Source of the DNA: Reticulitermes speratus
Taxonomy: Eukaryota > Arthropoda > Insecta > Blattodea > Rhinotermitidae
Assembly: GCA_021186555.1 (NCBI GenBank)
Contig: JAJKFL010000006.1
Span: 38,685,478 to 38,749,477 of the forward strand
Direction: 5' to 3'
Length of the DNA: 64,000 nucleotides
In this document: one piece after another, positions 49,308 through 61,589 of the stretch
Position numbering within the stretch: position 1 is the stretch's first letter
Layout of the letters: the number at the start of each line of letters is the position of its first letter
Position numbers and translations under genes: made by a program
Notes under the pieces: model-generated
What the model was told of the DNA's origin: nothing
Database searches by the model: none
What the model saw: only the letters and a program-made list of their open reading frames with translations

Positions 49308-51479
49308 CTGCAACAGAACATCAGTCCAGCAACACTATAAGAAATCCACAGTCACATAGTAAACTGGACAAAACCTTTACACTTACTCAAAAACATATAT
49401 GTTTTCGCTAAAATGGTTTAAAACTGCTGTGTCACTGTATACCTATGTTATGCAACGCTCTTTGTACCTTAAAGATAGAAGCAACAATAAAAGTAACACT
49501 ATGCACATCACAGTGAATAAGCTCAGAACTGAAACTTGGTAATACAAATTAAAGGGACTGAAAATCTGACAGGCGAAAACCAAATTAAACCTGATTCTCA
49601 AGAACTGTCATATAAATGCATATTTAAAGATATAATTTAAATTTCTTATATACAAGGTTATTTCCGTAATAACCGATGACCAATAAGCGAATGGTTTTTA
49701 AAAAGCAAAAAACCTTGTCAGCATTTTTATGCTAACTATTTTAATATTTTATTAAGCGTGTTACATTTATTAGTGCTTCCCTCTTAGAGGCTTTAAGCTG
49801 TTGTCAAGGGCTGAAATTGAATTGAATTGAACTGAAGTAAACTGAATTTTTATACAAAGCTTTGGTCAACCAATTAATTGGAAACACCATTATCAGACGC
49901 TAAATAGTATATTTTAAAGGAAACTAGCTTATTCTCTAGAAGAACATATTGCTTTAAATTCAAGAGTGGAACAAGTTTCAAATCATCACCGTTGGGTATG
50001 AGACTTTGTTATGGGCTTTACTAAAACACGAAGTAAATGATCACATATATCTATCAAGGTATCGATGTACGTGACACATTAAAACACTAAGTAAGGAGAG
50101 CAGCAGCAATTCCTGCAGTTCGCGAAATTGCTACTTGGATTCAAGCGGCAAAAACGGACATTTTGAGAAGTGTCAAACAACTCAGCAAGTTAAACAAAAT
50201 TAGAAAAAAAAAGATACAAGTAAAACACTGAATAATTTTTGAGCAAATTAAAGACACGATTACGGAAGGGGGGGGGGGGGACTCCCGCTTCAACAGAATC
50301 GAAATTGACCCCCACAAAATTGAACTTCCTTACAAACCAAGGGATTGGATACATATAATTCTTTCTTTGTTTATGCTTTACTTTCCCACGATTACAATAT
50401 CATAGAAGTATTCCTCAGTATCCCAGACATTCTTATGTTTCCAATCGAGAATCGGAGCACAGATTTTAACGAACTTTGAAGTCTACCGCAGTTTGTACTT
50501 TTTAATCTCATACAATTGGTAAAAGAAAACGACAGCAGCACGAATTTGTGAGGTGGGAGTCTCCAATAACAAAAATGCAATAACAATGGCACCAAATGTA
50601 ACTCTCATAACTATAGGAAACGTGGTAACGATAGTCAGCATAACAATGTAAAAAATTTGTGCCCTTTATTATACATGCGTACAGACCAATGCGAATTCAG
50701 AATCAGACAGTAGAAAGGACGTGCCTGGAAAATGTGCATTACTCTTCGGACAGCACATTCTAACTTGATATTGTGATCTCCCACTGAGCACAACAAAAGA
50801 GTGACAATGAATACGTTTATAAAATGGCCTCTAATCCCAGTCTCCCGATGGCAATGAAATACTTAAAACCTGAATTTGGAGTTCTTGCAATCTTTATTTT
50901 TATTTGGCACGACATAATGTCTGCATTATTTTACATAGGACGGGCAATATAGATAGAATTTCCACAGGCATCTTTGCGTAATACAGCTTTATGAAATTAA
51001 ATTCTACAATACCGATCACTGGGAAAAACAAAATGACTTTACAAATTTCTAATATCCACCCATATCAAACTTTATCAGGAGTTCTTGAGTTGAAATACGA
51101 GAACGGGCTCTACTAAATAGTTTGGTACAAAAATAACATCCTAGGCCATCATTCTGAACTTTTTATCGTCTTCCTTGCTCTCACATTTAACTTCACGCAT
51201 CCCTTTTAAATGGTCAATTAATTTGTATCTCAAAGTATGTGCTATTAGAAGACACCCACACCTTTTTCGTATTAAGTCAATCGGTCATACGATATTCAGA
51301 ATTTACTGTATCGTCAAAAAAAATTGGACCAATTATTCTCCGAACACTAATTGCACACCATATCAAGACGGTATAGGACCTTCTGTGGACGTATACGCAC
51401 CTGCGCGAAGTAAATCACGCTTTACCAAACAAAACCTACTTTCTGGGTCAAGATGACCATTAAACACAGATTCTTGTAA
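49308..51479. other. AT-rich stretch upstream of the nab linker exon
   Basis: I looked for the NCD1 exon here and did not find it. Only a poly-G tract stands out. Confidence 0.5.
50269..50281. repeat. Poly-G tract
   Basis: A run of about 13 G. Confidence 0.85.
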
Positions 51480-51950
51480 CTACTTGCAGTATCAAATTCT
51501 TGCTCGACAGCCTGGAGTTAGAGGACTGCAGGGCTGTCGTATTGCAGAGCCATAACCTTGACAGTTCTGTTGCAGCGTGGACTGTACTTCTTGACATTCC
51601 ACACCGAAGAGCCATGAGACGTAAGGTTGCAAGTACACGTGACAGGAAAGTCTCGCGAGTCCTATCGAGAGTACGCAGCAACGATGTTTAGACGTGAGAG
51701 CAATTCCTGGCGAGCCGAGTCGCAGCGAGTGATCTGAGAGCTGCGGACAGGCGAGAAGTCTCACAATACGAAATTTTCCTTTACACGTTCAAGTGCTAGT
51801 TCTGAGAGCAAAAACATGGCGGCGGACGAATCAGCTGTTTCTGAACCGCTGGAATGAACGGAGGAATTGAGTACCGTTCAGTCACAGACGAGAAAAGGCT
51901 CGCTTTCGCAAAGCAAAGTTGCGGCTGCCGTGTTGTGGCTTTAGTTATTA
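51480..51950. promoter_or_regulatory. CpG-rich block, possible promoter or unseen exon
   Basis: The block is GC- and CpG-rich compared with the AT-rich surroundings. It has overlapping open frames on both strands but none with recognisable protein. A well-placed start (ACATGGCGGCGGAC at about 51813) opens only 13 codons. A 5' exon or alternative promoter is possible; nothing decides it. Confidence 0.3.
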
Positions 51951-52272
51951 AGAAAGGAACAAGTAAACAAAATGTTGGGTTAAAGTTAAAGTTAAATATA
52001 TTGCATATACGTTATTTAAATGAATGTTGAATGAATAAACATAAATTATGTAAACATTTCAATGTATACACACATATGATACACGTTCCATTAAAGATCA
52101 TTACGTATCTGTAATTATTTATTTAGTTGTAATTGATTTAATGCCGCTGTCAGTAACTGGACTAAGTAGCGTTGAATGACTGGATGATAGTAACTAATTG
52201 AATTTTAAACGAAGTAGAAAGGTGAGGTAGGCCTCCTGCCCTGAAATTTGCCTGCAAGGAATGAGGAAAAGA

Positions 52273-52475
52273 GCCGATCCCGGTGGCCACGCGGTCTAAG
52301 GCGTGGATCTGCGGCCGCTCGCTTGCTGGAATTGCGAGTTATAATCCCGCCGAGGGCATGGATGTCTGTCATTTGTGAATGTTGTGTGCTGTCAGGTAGA
52401 GGCCTCTGCGACGGGCTGATCACTCGTCCAGAGGAGTCCTACCAAGTGTGTGTCATTGAATGTGATCAGATGCAA
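52273..52475 (+). repeat. tRNA-derived SINE, family 1, 3'-truncated
   Basis: GCCGATCCCGGTGGCCACGC head, altered B box (GAGTTATAATCC) and the body through GGAGTCCTACCAAGTG. The 3' part is lost. Confidence 0.8.
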
Positions 52476-53923
52476 CAATAACCCTCTACATCTACAATGA
52501 GTAGGTAGAAGAGGTCAGCCTGAGATAGAAAGAAGGAATGAGGGAAAGCATAAAAGATCTCAAGAGAGTCGGTGTCCCGGCCGAGATTCGAAACTGTAAC
52601 CTCCTAAATACAAGTTAGAATCGTTACAGCTCTGACAGATTTTGCTTGGTATGACAGTTTCCTGATTCAAACATATAAGTAATACATGCAATTTATAAAT
52701 TACTTATTTATTCCACACAAAAAGGCACCTTAACCGATCATTACTACAACGTAAGCAGCACAATATAATAAATTGATTCCGATAGTTATGAATTTTCTCG
52801 CTGCACTTCAGTTAAAGCAGTGTGCGCCTCGCCTATTGAAAGCCAGCACGTTTCTTCTTTCGCGATCTTTATAATGTATGCGCCTGCTGCCCCAAACCTC
52901 CGGTCGTGCTTCGTATAAACTTAGTAACGTCTTCATTTCTTCCTTGGTTGATAACTTCCGAGTTGCCATTTATGAAGCTGCTCGCAGCTATACCAATTTT
53001 TATGGTCTAGTTGAGAGCACAGCTGACAGGAAGCGTGGCGCTACTTTGCACAGACAAAGGAAGTGCTCTCAAGCCGACTCTCCACCATGTTACCATGACT
53101 TTCGAGAGTCGGCTTCGAAAGCGGTTACACGTGAGAGAGCTCCTCTCGAGAGTGGCTGAGAGAGACCTTCTGGAATTTTATTTTCACGTGTAGGCCTACC
53201 TTTAAAACATTTTCGGGCTCGATTCTAATCCAGCAGCATATAACCTTCTTCTTCCGTTAGTACACGCCATCTTGGTTTTTTTTTTCTTTTTTGTGTAAAG
53301 CTAATCCCATTGCGCGAAACTTCGTCACTGTTCTGTAAACCACTGCTTTTAGGCACGATTAACTGGGTAGCGTGGCGACCTCAGATTTCAAAGTGGCGAG
53401 TCTCATGATAAACTGGAAACATAATGTTTTCAACGTAGTATTTAGTAATTATCCTAAGTGGTTTATGAATTCTGATTCAGTACCTTGAAACAGGCCACTA
53501 CCACATCTGTAATCCAGTCTAATTCGTAATCCTGTCCTCTCATTCGCCGCTCATTAAACCCTCCAATCGATACAGTTCGTATTGTTCCAATTTTAACAAT
53601 AACCTTCAGTGGCCCATTTTTCGTATAGATAACTGAGAAAATAGTTGAGAAGATAAGATTTTACAGGAAACGGGAACTGCAAGACGGCTCGACGTATTGA
53701 TCGGCTCCCAATCCATGACCCGCTGACCCGTCGGCTGCTGCTATGAGATTTATTGATTGACTGGCTGTTTCATGGTATTTTGTATGCAGTTCCAAATACT
53801 ATGCGCGTAAACGCAATAAAAGCCACATAGAGTCTACTGTTGAGAACACTATCCTCTTTTATGAGAGGAAACTGGAAACGAAATCGAAGCACTTGGTAAG
53901 AAGGAATGGAGAGACGAATTCGG

Positions 53924-54203
53924 AGCGTTCTGAGTAGCTTACACTGGTGACCGTGCTGTCTGTCTTAGGCGCGCTCTGAGTAGCTTACACAGGTGACCGT
54001 GCTGTCTGTCTTAGGCGCGCTCTGAGTAGCTTACACAGGTGACCGTGCTGTCTGTCTTAGGCGCGCTCTGAGTAGCTTACACAGGTGACCGTGCTGTCTG
54101 TCTTAGGCGCGCTCTGAGTGCTTACACAGGTGACCGTGCTGTCTGTCTGTCAAGCGCGCTCTAAGTGGCTGACACAGGTGATTGCTTTACGTGTCTAAGG
54201 CGC
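53924..54203. repeat. 46-bp minisatellite, about 6 copies
   Basis: The unit contains CTGAGTAGCTTACACAGGTG then ACCGTGCTGTCTGTCTTAGG. The middle copies are nearly identical; the outer ones diverge, as expected from unequal exchange. Confidence 0.92.
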
Positions 54204-54554
54204 AGCGATATAAAACTGCCTCTGATGTGAAGGAAGGGTCAAAATTTAGATTGATATACTAATTTCAGATATACAATGACAGTAATAAAATCCCTTTGTT
54301 TATTTAGGAGCCGACGATCTTATACAACTTTAGCAAGAGTGGGCAGTCAGTCCAATGAATCCAGTCAACTCATATCTGCTGCAACTATTTAATGAAAGCT
54401 TAATTATGTCGAACTTTTAACACTGCTCCTGCACAAGAGTTCAAGCTTTCGCTGCGGTGTAGATGATGTGCTGGCTCTTATGGGTTGTTATGCAGTGTAT
54501 ATTTTTAGCTGTTTAATGACGTTTAAGGACAGCGTATTGGTCTTATCTTCGAGA

Positions 54555-54640
54555 GTCTTGGAATGCTTGACCCTTGAAGATGGGACCGATGGTCTGTCCC
54601 GAAACGTTAGTCAACAACTATACGCTGAGCAACAACGCAA
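54555..54640 (+). repeat. Hammerhead-like hairpin, core-altered
   Basis: CTTGAAGATGGGACCGATGG...GTCCCGAAACGTTAG: stem II GGGAC/GUCCC, GAAA present, outer UUGAC/GUCAA pairing. The first core base is U instead of C, as in the 18.7-kb copies. Confidence 0.5.
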
Positions 54641-54854
54641 AAGAGTGAAAACACCAAAGCTGCTGTACTTCCGCTATCGTGCAAATTACAAAATGTATTC
54701 AGTACCCTCAGGCGTTATATGAATCAAGGGTATCTCAGAAAATTCTGGGAGGACCACATGTTGATGTGTCATTGTGATAAAGAGATTAAACAGACAATCG
54801 AAATACAATATTTCAAATTAACTAACAGACTCCATGAACCTAAAAATCTGAACC

Positions 54855-55015
54855 TAGTAGTTGTTCAGCTAGTCAAGAAATTCCCAACATTCCATGGAAC
54901 CGGGACCTTCATTACCGCGTTCATAAGATTTTGTCACTTGTCACTGTCATAAGCCAAATTAAGTTCGAATTTGTATCGTTCTTCAGAGCTTGTTTCATGC
55001 GAGCTGCATGCCCCA
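54855..55015 (-). mobile_element. RTE-like LINE 3'-end relic
   Basis: TAGTCAAGAAATTCCCAACA, CATGGAACCGGGACCTTCAT and TTGTCACTTGTCACTGTCAT match the 3' end of the 15-kb LINE. A second scrap lies at 55380-55470, beyond the SINE inserted between them. Confidence 0.7.
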
Positions 55016-55068
55016 ATATATAATCCTCTTCATAACATCTGGTCAGGAGCAGCCACAACTTGTAAAGC

Positions 55069-55336
55069 TTCTTCTTCTTTTCTTCTGTGGCCCAACAGCC
55101 CAACTCGGGCCTTGGCCGCCTCGTTTTAAGGTTTCTAGATCACACACACAATTGGACACACACACCCGGTAGAACTCCTCTGAACGAGCGACCAGCTCGT
55201 CGCAGTGGCCGCTACCTGACAACACACAACAAAAGAAGAGGCGAACATCCATGCCCTCAGCGGGATTCGAACATGCAATCCCAGCAATCGAGCGGCCGCA
55301 GACCTACACCTTAGACCGCACGGCCACCGAGATTGA
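55069..55336 (-). repeat. tRNA-derived SINE, family 1, inserted in a LINE relic
   Basis: Minus-strand copy with B box change (GTTCGAATCCCGC) and GGAGTTCTACCGGGTG. It splits a LINE 3'-end relic, so it inserted later. Confidence 0.82.
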
Positions 55337-56924
55337 CTAAAACATTTGATTAAGTATGCAATTTTCTTCAACCCCTTGTTGCTTCCTTCTTCTTAGGTCC
55401 AAACATTTTAATCAGCACCCTGTTTTCAAACTCTGTCACGCAAAGTCTCTCCCTTAATATGTTGTACCATGTTCAACACTTTCTAAGTAACAAGCAGACC
55501 GTAGTTTAATGTACCACATTAAGCAGGACTGTCATCAACAAGTCAATACTAACAAGCCAAGCTTACCAATAAGCGCGTGTATGTTCACTAGAACCATACG
55601 TATCATATCGCAACACAGCCACAGTATCGACGCAACGATCTGCTGCATCATCAGTTGTTTGCGTCTTGCATTTCTGGGTAACGTACGGTCACGAGGCCTG
55701 CGTAGGTCCATTGCTTTCGTCTGGTCTTTTAGGTTCTTTCTTTCTTCTTTCTTTGTGTTTTCCCCGTCTTTGTCTGTTTCTCTTGCCGTTTAACTTCTTG
55801 TTTTCATTCCCATCCTGAGAATTCTACCAAATTTCTATAACGTGCTGTAAGTAAGAATCCTTGTACTGATGACAGGAGGAAGAAACGAATGTCAAGGTCG
55901 CGCGATTAGCAATCCTGTTTCCTATTCAGGAGGTTCCTGTTTCAAATCTTGGCCCTGAAGCCAGCTACACTTACTGAGAGAAACTTCGTGAATTCCCTCA
56001 GTACCTCCAAGCAAATGGCCCGTGAAAACCCTAATGAGGCTATTGAAGCGTCTTTCTACGTCCTTTCCAATTCCTTTATTCAGTCATTATCCTGGTATGC
56101 AGTCTCAGCTACTGACAGCGTCGTTAAATTAACAATAAATAATCCAACGGTTGAAGAAGACGCATAGATGTGCCATGAAAAAGAGAATAATGTTGTCTAA
56201 ACTTGATTCTGTGCATTGGACATACAGTTACATAAACATACAACATTCTTTCGTTCATCAACGTAGGCTAAACGTCGCAATTCCTGGAGCGTGTCATTTT
56301 AAATTTTTTGTTAATAATATTTATCGGCAGAAGGTTTAATCACATTTAGGCTGAATAATGCGTAACTTGTAGACAGACAGGATACCTTCTGATGTTGAAA
56401 TTTGAGATTTTCACGGCACGGAATAGTAAATTATGGTCTTCTTCTACGTGACGTCGTGAAGCTTGGTAGGCAGACACTATCGATTACAAAAAAACTGCCG
56501 CCATCATATTTAGGGCACGAGAAGAGACTAATTTTCTTCCCTTATGGCGTTTTGATTACGTACGAAAACATAAAATTTCTGTAATTGAAAGAGATTATAT
56601 TTACTTCATGTATCATTTGTTGTCCTTAGGACGAATCCAATGTGCTGTGTGGACGGGTCATGGGGTCACAAACCACAGACTCCCTGGAATCTTAGAACAG
56701 CGTTGTCGGCGCTTAGGAAAGGAGGAAGGGGGAGGTGCTGTGAGCCCGGCCACGAGTAAAAACTGGCCCCAGATCTGCTTCTGATGCTTGCTGCTGCTTT
56801 TTTCAACTTCCACAAAAAAAACACGTCTCTATGGCGCAGCTTCGGGGAAGAAGGCCTTGAGAGACCTCAGCTCAGGCAGCTCTCTCGCATGTTCATTGTG
56901 AGACCTTTACGGATATTGAAGACA

Positions 56925-57090
56925 GTTCTGGTTCCAGGTTCCAGCAGTACCCGTATATTTTTTTTTAGACTGGCGAATAGTTACAGACGTTTCAAAGCGG
57001 CAAGTCGCCTACATCTTCAGGATCCAGCAGTCCAAGAAGAGTTCCCTTAACCAATCGACACTCCCCAAAATCCCAGAATACTTGAATATT
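56925..57090 (-). repeat. Hammerhead-like hairpin repeat, decayed
   Basis: On the minus strand CCTGAAGATGTAGGCGACTT is followed by GCCGCTTTGAAACGTCTG: core CUGAAGA and GAAA are kept, stem II is partly paired. Ends near ATCCCAGAATACTTGAATAT. Confidence 0.45.
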
Positions 57091-57615
57091 CTTAGTTGTT
57101 GGTATCAACTATGTAACTAAACCAAATAACTCGGTGCAATCGTTAATTCTTTTTTGTATTTGTCAGGTTCAGATTTCAAATCCCTGCTCAGATTTATTTT
57201 GAGGCATGGTGCCTAATCCTCCATAGTTCCACCAGGATATTTCCGGAAGAGTGCCTTAACGTAAGATACCATAACTGGTTTACATACGGGATACAAGTAA
57301 ATTTGTGCCCGTGATTAGTTAACTTTTTCATGCTCAGGCCTTTTGGATAACTTACAACGCAGACATGTTATGGGACACGGGCCCTAAACTTAGCTTAAAA
57401 TCTGTAATTTAACCTAGCATAACCAAACCTAATTTAACCTCACACGTCAAGAAACGCGTGTGTTGAGGATCACGCCTACAGCGCAACATTTAATGTAATT
57501 ATACTGAATGGAGTCTTAACATAAAACATGCGAAGGAATATCAAAGACCCATCTCCATTGTGCGTTCATTTTATGCTCCTCGTATGATGAATATATACGA
57601 CTGTATGCAATATGT

Positions 57616-57879
57616 GCCGATCCCAGTGGCCGTGCGGTCTAAGGCGTGGGTCTGCGGCCGCTCGCTTACTAGGATTGTGGGTTCGAATCCCACCGGGGGC
57701 ATGGATGCCTGTCTGTTGTGAGTGTTGTGTGTTGTCAGGTAGAGGTCTCTGCGACGAGCTGGTCCCTCGTCCAGAGGAGTCCTACCGAGTGTGGTGTGTC
57801 TATCAGTGTGATCGTGAAGCGTCGTAAAATGAGGCGGCCTAGGCCCCCAAGGGGCTGTCGAGCCATAGGAGAAAAAAAA
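57616..57879 (+). repeat. tRNA-derived SINE, family 1, full length with 13-bp duplication
   Basis: The best-preserved copy: head GCCGATCCCAGTGGCCGTGC, perfect B box GGTTCGAATCCCACC, body, and an A-rich end. It is flanked by the perfect duplication GTATGCAATATGT (57603-57615 and 57880-57892), which defines the element as 264 bp and implies recent insertion. Confidence 0.93.
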
Positions 57880-57892
57880 GTATGCAATATGT

Positions 57893-59534
57893 GGGGCTTT
57901 AAGGTTGGGCCCGAGGACGGACAGTAGTATGTTCTACGCTCTACCTAAAATGTCGATATTTAAACCACAAAAGGCAAAGCTGCAGGACATCGCATTGGAT
58001 GGCGTGTTGCATAACAAGAGGATCGTGAGACCAGCTTGTGGGAAGTAATTAACTCTATTGGCACCATTCACCCTGTTAATAGTTTTCATGAAAGGGCTGT
58101 TTTAATCCTGGAATCGGTTTTAAACCCGTTTTGTACCCATGATGGTAATACTGTTGAAGTAATGCTGAGAGTTTAGTTTGACATCGTTAGTTGTGAAGAT
58201 GGCGTCCTGCATTACAGAACAGAAGATGTTTAATTTGAAAAGTTTTCTACATATTAAGGTGTTGTGTGAGTGCAAAGAAGTTACTGAAAATATTCTGATG
58301 TTCCTGATGCTACTTCTAGAAAACTTGTAATGAAATTCGTAAGAAATTTTGAAGAAACGGATTGCGTTAGGAGAAGGCACAGTTGTCCCTCTGGGACGGC
58401 GGAGGTATAGCTGTTATCATTCTTAACCTCGGGACTAGATGGAAATGAGTGATTTGCTTCACATCCTTGCCGCTCTGCCGATACCCACTGAATGGGAGAC
58501 TGGGTGAAGGCCAGATCCGGTCTGAAAGCTTTGGCCCTGCCGGGAGTAGAAACACGATTCCTCGGTAGTCCACGATATCCGCTGTTCCAGCTCCCCAAAC
58601 TGACATTGTTGCTGTAAATAATTTCTAAGGTATTTTTGGTCGTAAGGGAAAAGTAAGAATAGATGCAAATGAGCGATTTGAGGATGCAGCATTTCAAAGA
58701 CTTCCAAGGAAGACACTTTCTCGTGCAAAACTCATTACGCAATTCTAAAAGGAGCATCAAAAACACTAAATGTTGTTGGTAATTTCCTTGCACTGCAGGA
58801 TACTTTCACATAAAAGAAAACAGATTTCTCACAGTATACACCATCTGTTTTGTAATCTACGAGGCCATCTTCACTTATAATGCTGTCAAACTGAACTCTC
58901 AGCATTACTCTAAGTGTACCAACGTAACAACAAATGGCCCTCAAAAAAAGTAAAATAAAAAAAAAGTTCTTGCGCAGAGACCCTTTAATTTATCTTAAAA
59001 GAAGGAAGAAAGAGAAAAAAAGTACAACAGGAAAAACACAAATGAAATAACGAAAGAAACAATACGGAAAAAAGCAAAGAAGATAGGAAAAAGAGAAAAG
59101 AAAACAATGAATGAAAGAAGAACGGAAGTAATGAAAATACGTGCCTTTCACTCCCCTGTTAGTGTACAGCGTAACAACGACATTTCGTGTAATGTATTAG
59201 ACATTATTCGAAAAGTCCCACTGAAATTAAGCGGGGAATAATTTCTGTATTATCTCAATTCCTCGCCACATTTATTTATTTCCTTTATCCCTTTTGTATC
59301 TCTCGACATTCTTCATAACTCTCACCTGTATGACTTTAAAAACTTGAAATTAAATTACATCTTTTATCCTTCAAATGGCACAGTTTCGGCCATACAGCCG
59401 CTACCTGTGCAAATAAATTAGAAATACACGTTTCCATGGGAATGCAATGAGAACGATGTCAGTCGTAAATCTTCTACAGGACTACATTATCAAGGCTCGA
59501 CCCATATCCTCACAGCACAACATATAAAAATGCA
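57893..59534. other. Non-coding stretch with A-rich region
   Basis: A purine-rich, AAAGAAAG-like tract lies at 58945-59140. A SINE lies at 58384. No gene supported. Confidence 0.5.
58384..58600 (-). repeat. tRNA-derived SINE, family 2
   Basis: Minus-strand copy; plus-strand text includes GGCGGAGGTATAGCTGTTAT, ACCCACTGAATGGGAGACTG and GGCCCTGCCGGGAGTAG, matching the 7.7-kb body. Confidence 0.65.
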
Positions 59535-59605
59535 AATATAGTTTGTTGCCACGACCAAGATCCGAACCCTCGAGTCCAGTGTTCGAGTGATACAACACTG
59601 GCACA
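59535..59605 (-). repeat. tRNA-like SINE head
   Basis: Minus strand CCAGTGTTGTATCACTCG and GAGGGTTCGGATCTTGG, a B-box-like motif in tRNA context. No body assigned. Confidence 0.4.
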
Positions 59606-59689
59606 CTGCTGCAGAAACCCACAGCCCATTATGTTTGTTTGTAAGGTCTAGCAACAGAAATCTCCACGTGGAATGTGCCCTTGGGAGCC

Positions 59690-60010
59690 CACAGGCTGCA
59701 TCATCAGTTCCGCAAAAAGAGTTGAGATGCGAGTTTTTGTGGCCCCGCGCGCTCAGCTCCAGCTAGACTCGCTCCAGGGACCAATAAAACAGCTGACGTC
59801 ACTCGTCTCCAAGGAGATTCTTGTTTTTGTTGAGGTTTTTAATAAACCGAAGCAGCAGCAGAAGAAGAAAGCAAGTAAGCGGGGGAGGCAGGGAGGGATT
59901 CTTGAAGGCAGACGAGCGAGTTTCTGACTGTAGCCAGCACCGCAAATAGCAGCAGCAACAGCGCTTATCCGGAAACTTCACCCGCTGACCGCCATGTTCG
60001 CATTTTCGCA
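59690..60010 (+). promoter_or_regulatory. Candidate promoter with CCAAT and CRE
   Basis: A GC-rich island contains CCAATAAAACAGCTGACGTC: a CCAAT box at 59781 and a perfect palindromic CRE, TGACGTCA, at 59794-59801, with an E box CAGCTG overlapping. A possible donor CAA|GTAAGC follows near 59872, so a short plus-strand 5' exon could lie between them. On the minus strand the same island could serve a different start. No coding frame can be supported. Confidence 0.38.
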
Positions 60011-60266
60011 ACATATAAACACGTTTACAATCTTTCGCTATGAAGAGTTCCAGGTACAAAGAAGAGACATAGTACAGCTGTAGTCACGTGGCCGCCAACA
60101 AATATTACCCTAATATTCAATAAAAGAAACGAAACTTTACTTTTTTATTTTAAAGCCTTAGGTAAAATAATGCCCAAACAACACGTTTTAGATTAATGTC
60201 TCACTAACAACTAAATGCACATTAAAAAAAAACCAATATAAGGTTTCTTTAAAATCGTCTAAAAGG

Positions 60267-60309
60267 CCCCTACATATGTTTCGGTTTTCAAAAAACCATC
60301 ATCAGGGGG
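60267..60309 (-). ncRNA. Minimal hammerhead ribozyme motif 4
   Basis: Minus strand: stem I CCCC/GGGG; CUGAUGA; bulged U; stem II GGUUUU/AAAACC with loop UUG; GAAA; palindromic stem III CAUAUG; cleavage triplet GUA. Located in the left arm of the inverted pair. Confidence 0.75.
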
Positions 60310-60858
60310 TCACAGAATTGTACTTTTCAAAATACGTCCATGCGTTCCTCTATCAGCACACGCAATGCAATTCACCACGTTCACTCCTGCTATTTACGGT
60401 ATCACTTGTAAGCACCATATGTTAAAATAATAAAAATGAAATGGATAAATATTAAAATGTGAGATATATCGTGCACTGTCACTGAACTTGTCACGTTGTG
60501 TATACATGGTGGAGAGTCTTTAGCACCGCATGTCGTTGGATATTTGAAAAATCATGGTTCTGTGTATTACTGTAAATCAAGTAAATTTAGAAATTAAAAA
60601 CTATTATCTTACGTTATCTCGTACATATTAATAATTTTGATAACTTGACGACTCTCCACCATGTATACACAACGTGACAAGTCCAGTGACAGTGCACGAT
60701 ATATCTCACATTTTAATATTTATTCATTTAATTTTTATTATTTTAACATATGGTGCTTACAAGTGATACCGTAAATAGCAGGAGTGAAAGTGGGGAATTG
60801 CATTGCGTGTGCTGATAGAGGAACGCATGGACGTATTTTGAAAAGTACAATCTTGTGA

Positions 60859-60903
60859 CCCCCTGATGATGGTTTTTTTGAAAACCGAAACATATGTACG
60901 GGC
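60859..60903 (+). ncRNA. Minimal hammerhead ribozyme motif 5
   Basis: Right-arm partner of motif 4: CUGAUGA, stem II GGUUUU/AAAACC, GAAA, CAUAUG, GUA. The base after the cleavage site is C instead of G, weakening stem I (CCCC against CGGG). Confidence 0.7.
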
Positions 60904-61589
60904 CTTTTAGACGATTTTAAAGAAACCTTATATTGGTTTTTTTTTAATGTGCATTTAGTTGGTAGTGAGACATTGGTTAGTGAGAATGCACGGTGAACCC
61001 AGAATAAAAAAAAAGTTTTAGATTGTCTAAAATATCAGTTACAGCGACGTTAAAAATGGAGCAGTGACAGAGAGAGACAGAGGCAAAGGGAACAGAAGTG
61101 GCAGAAATGAAAACTCGTATGGAAGTTACATAGGTAAAGTAACACCTCAACATACGGAACACATACGGTTTATTTTGTATATCGAATAACCTTTAACATT
61201 AATACCACACGAACGTATTATAAGCTTCATGCTATACTTGCAGGTGTACGTGCCTCTGTACACACAGCAGAAGGAGAGCAATGAGACCGAAATATTATAA
61301 AAGAAACGATGCATAGGATAATATGTTAATTAATCATTTCCCTCAAAACAGTTCCCATGGATCAAATACATTTATCACAGCTGTCATATAAACTATGAGA
61401 AGGCTTAAATAATTCTCACTTTCAGTGACATTATTTAATTCTGCTGTCACATGTTTTGAATGTCAAACATCGTGTCAAATCAGCGACTTTTAACGTCAAT
61501 TTAAACTTGCGAAACAGAATGAGTCTGATGGAGACAGGTCAGAGGAAAATGGGGTCCGTGACTTCAGGCTTCCGCCGCGGTGTCAATGA

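Larger units (their letters stand above)
60195..61014. mobile_element. Inverted pair of hammerhead-bearing repeats, with target duplication
   Basis: Arms 60195-60518 and 60650-60974 are inverted copies, roughly 320 bp each, separated by about 130 bp. The whole is flanked by a perfect 10-bp duplication GTTTTAGATT (60185-60194 and 61015-61024), with an A-run just inside the right copy. Each arm has a hammerhead motif pointing outward and ends in the box TGTGCATTTAGTTGGT (or its complement). It looks like an insertion of two Penelope-type terminal repeats in opposite orientation. No ORF. Confidence 0.8.

Noticed and set aside
49050..49313. Longest minus-strand frame over the 49.1-kb exon
   Set aside because: It leaves the exon in the wrong phase and hits a stop in the next exon. 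The Pro/Ser-rich frame joins NCD2 cleanly.
48959..49411. 150-codon plus-strand frame
   Set aside because: Starts in the TIR element and runs antisense through the nab linker exon.
51460..51764. 5' UTR exon of nab at the CpG-rich block
   Set aside because: The linker exon must be preceded by an NCD1 exon in all known NABs, so a direct UTR join is unlikely. Kept only as a possible promoter block.
51813..51857. Start codon in good context (ATGGCGGCGGAC)
   Set aside because: The frame closes after 13 codons and no donor site was convincing.
57616..57690. Functional tRNA gene
   Set aside because: Although A and B boxes are present, the sequence does not close into a clean cloverleaf and is the head of a SINE with a target duplication.
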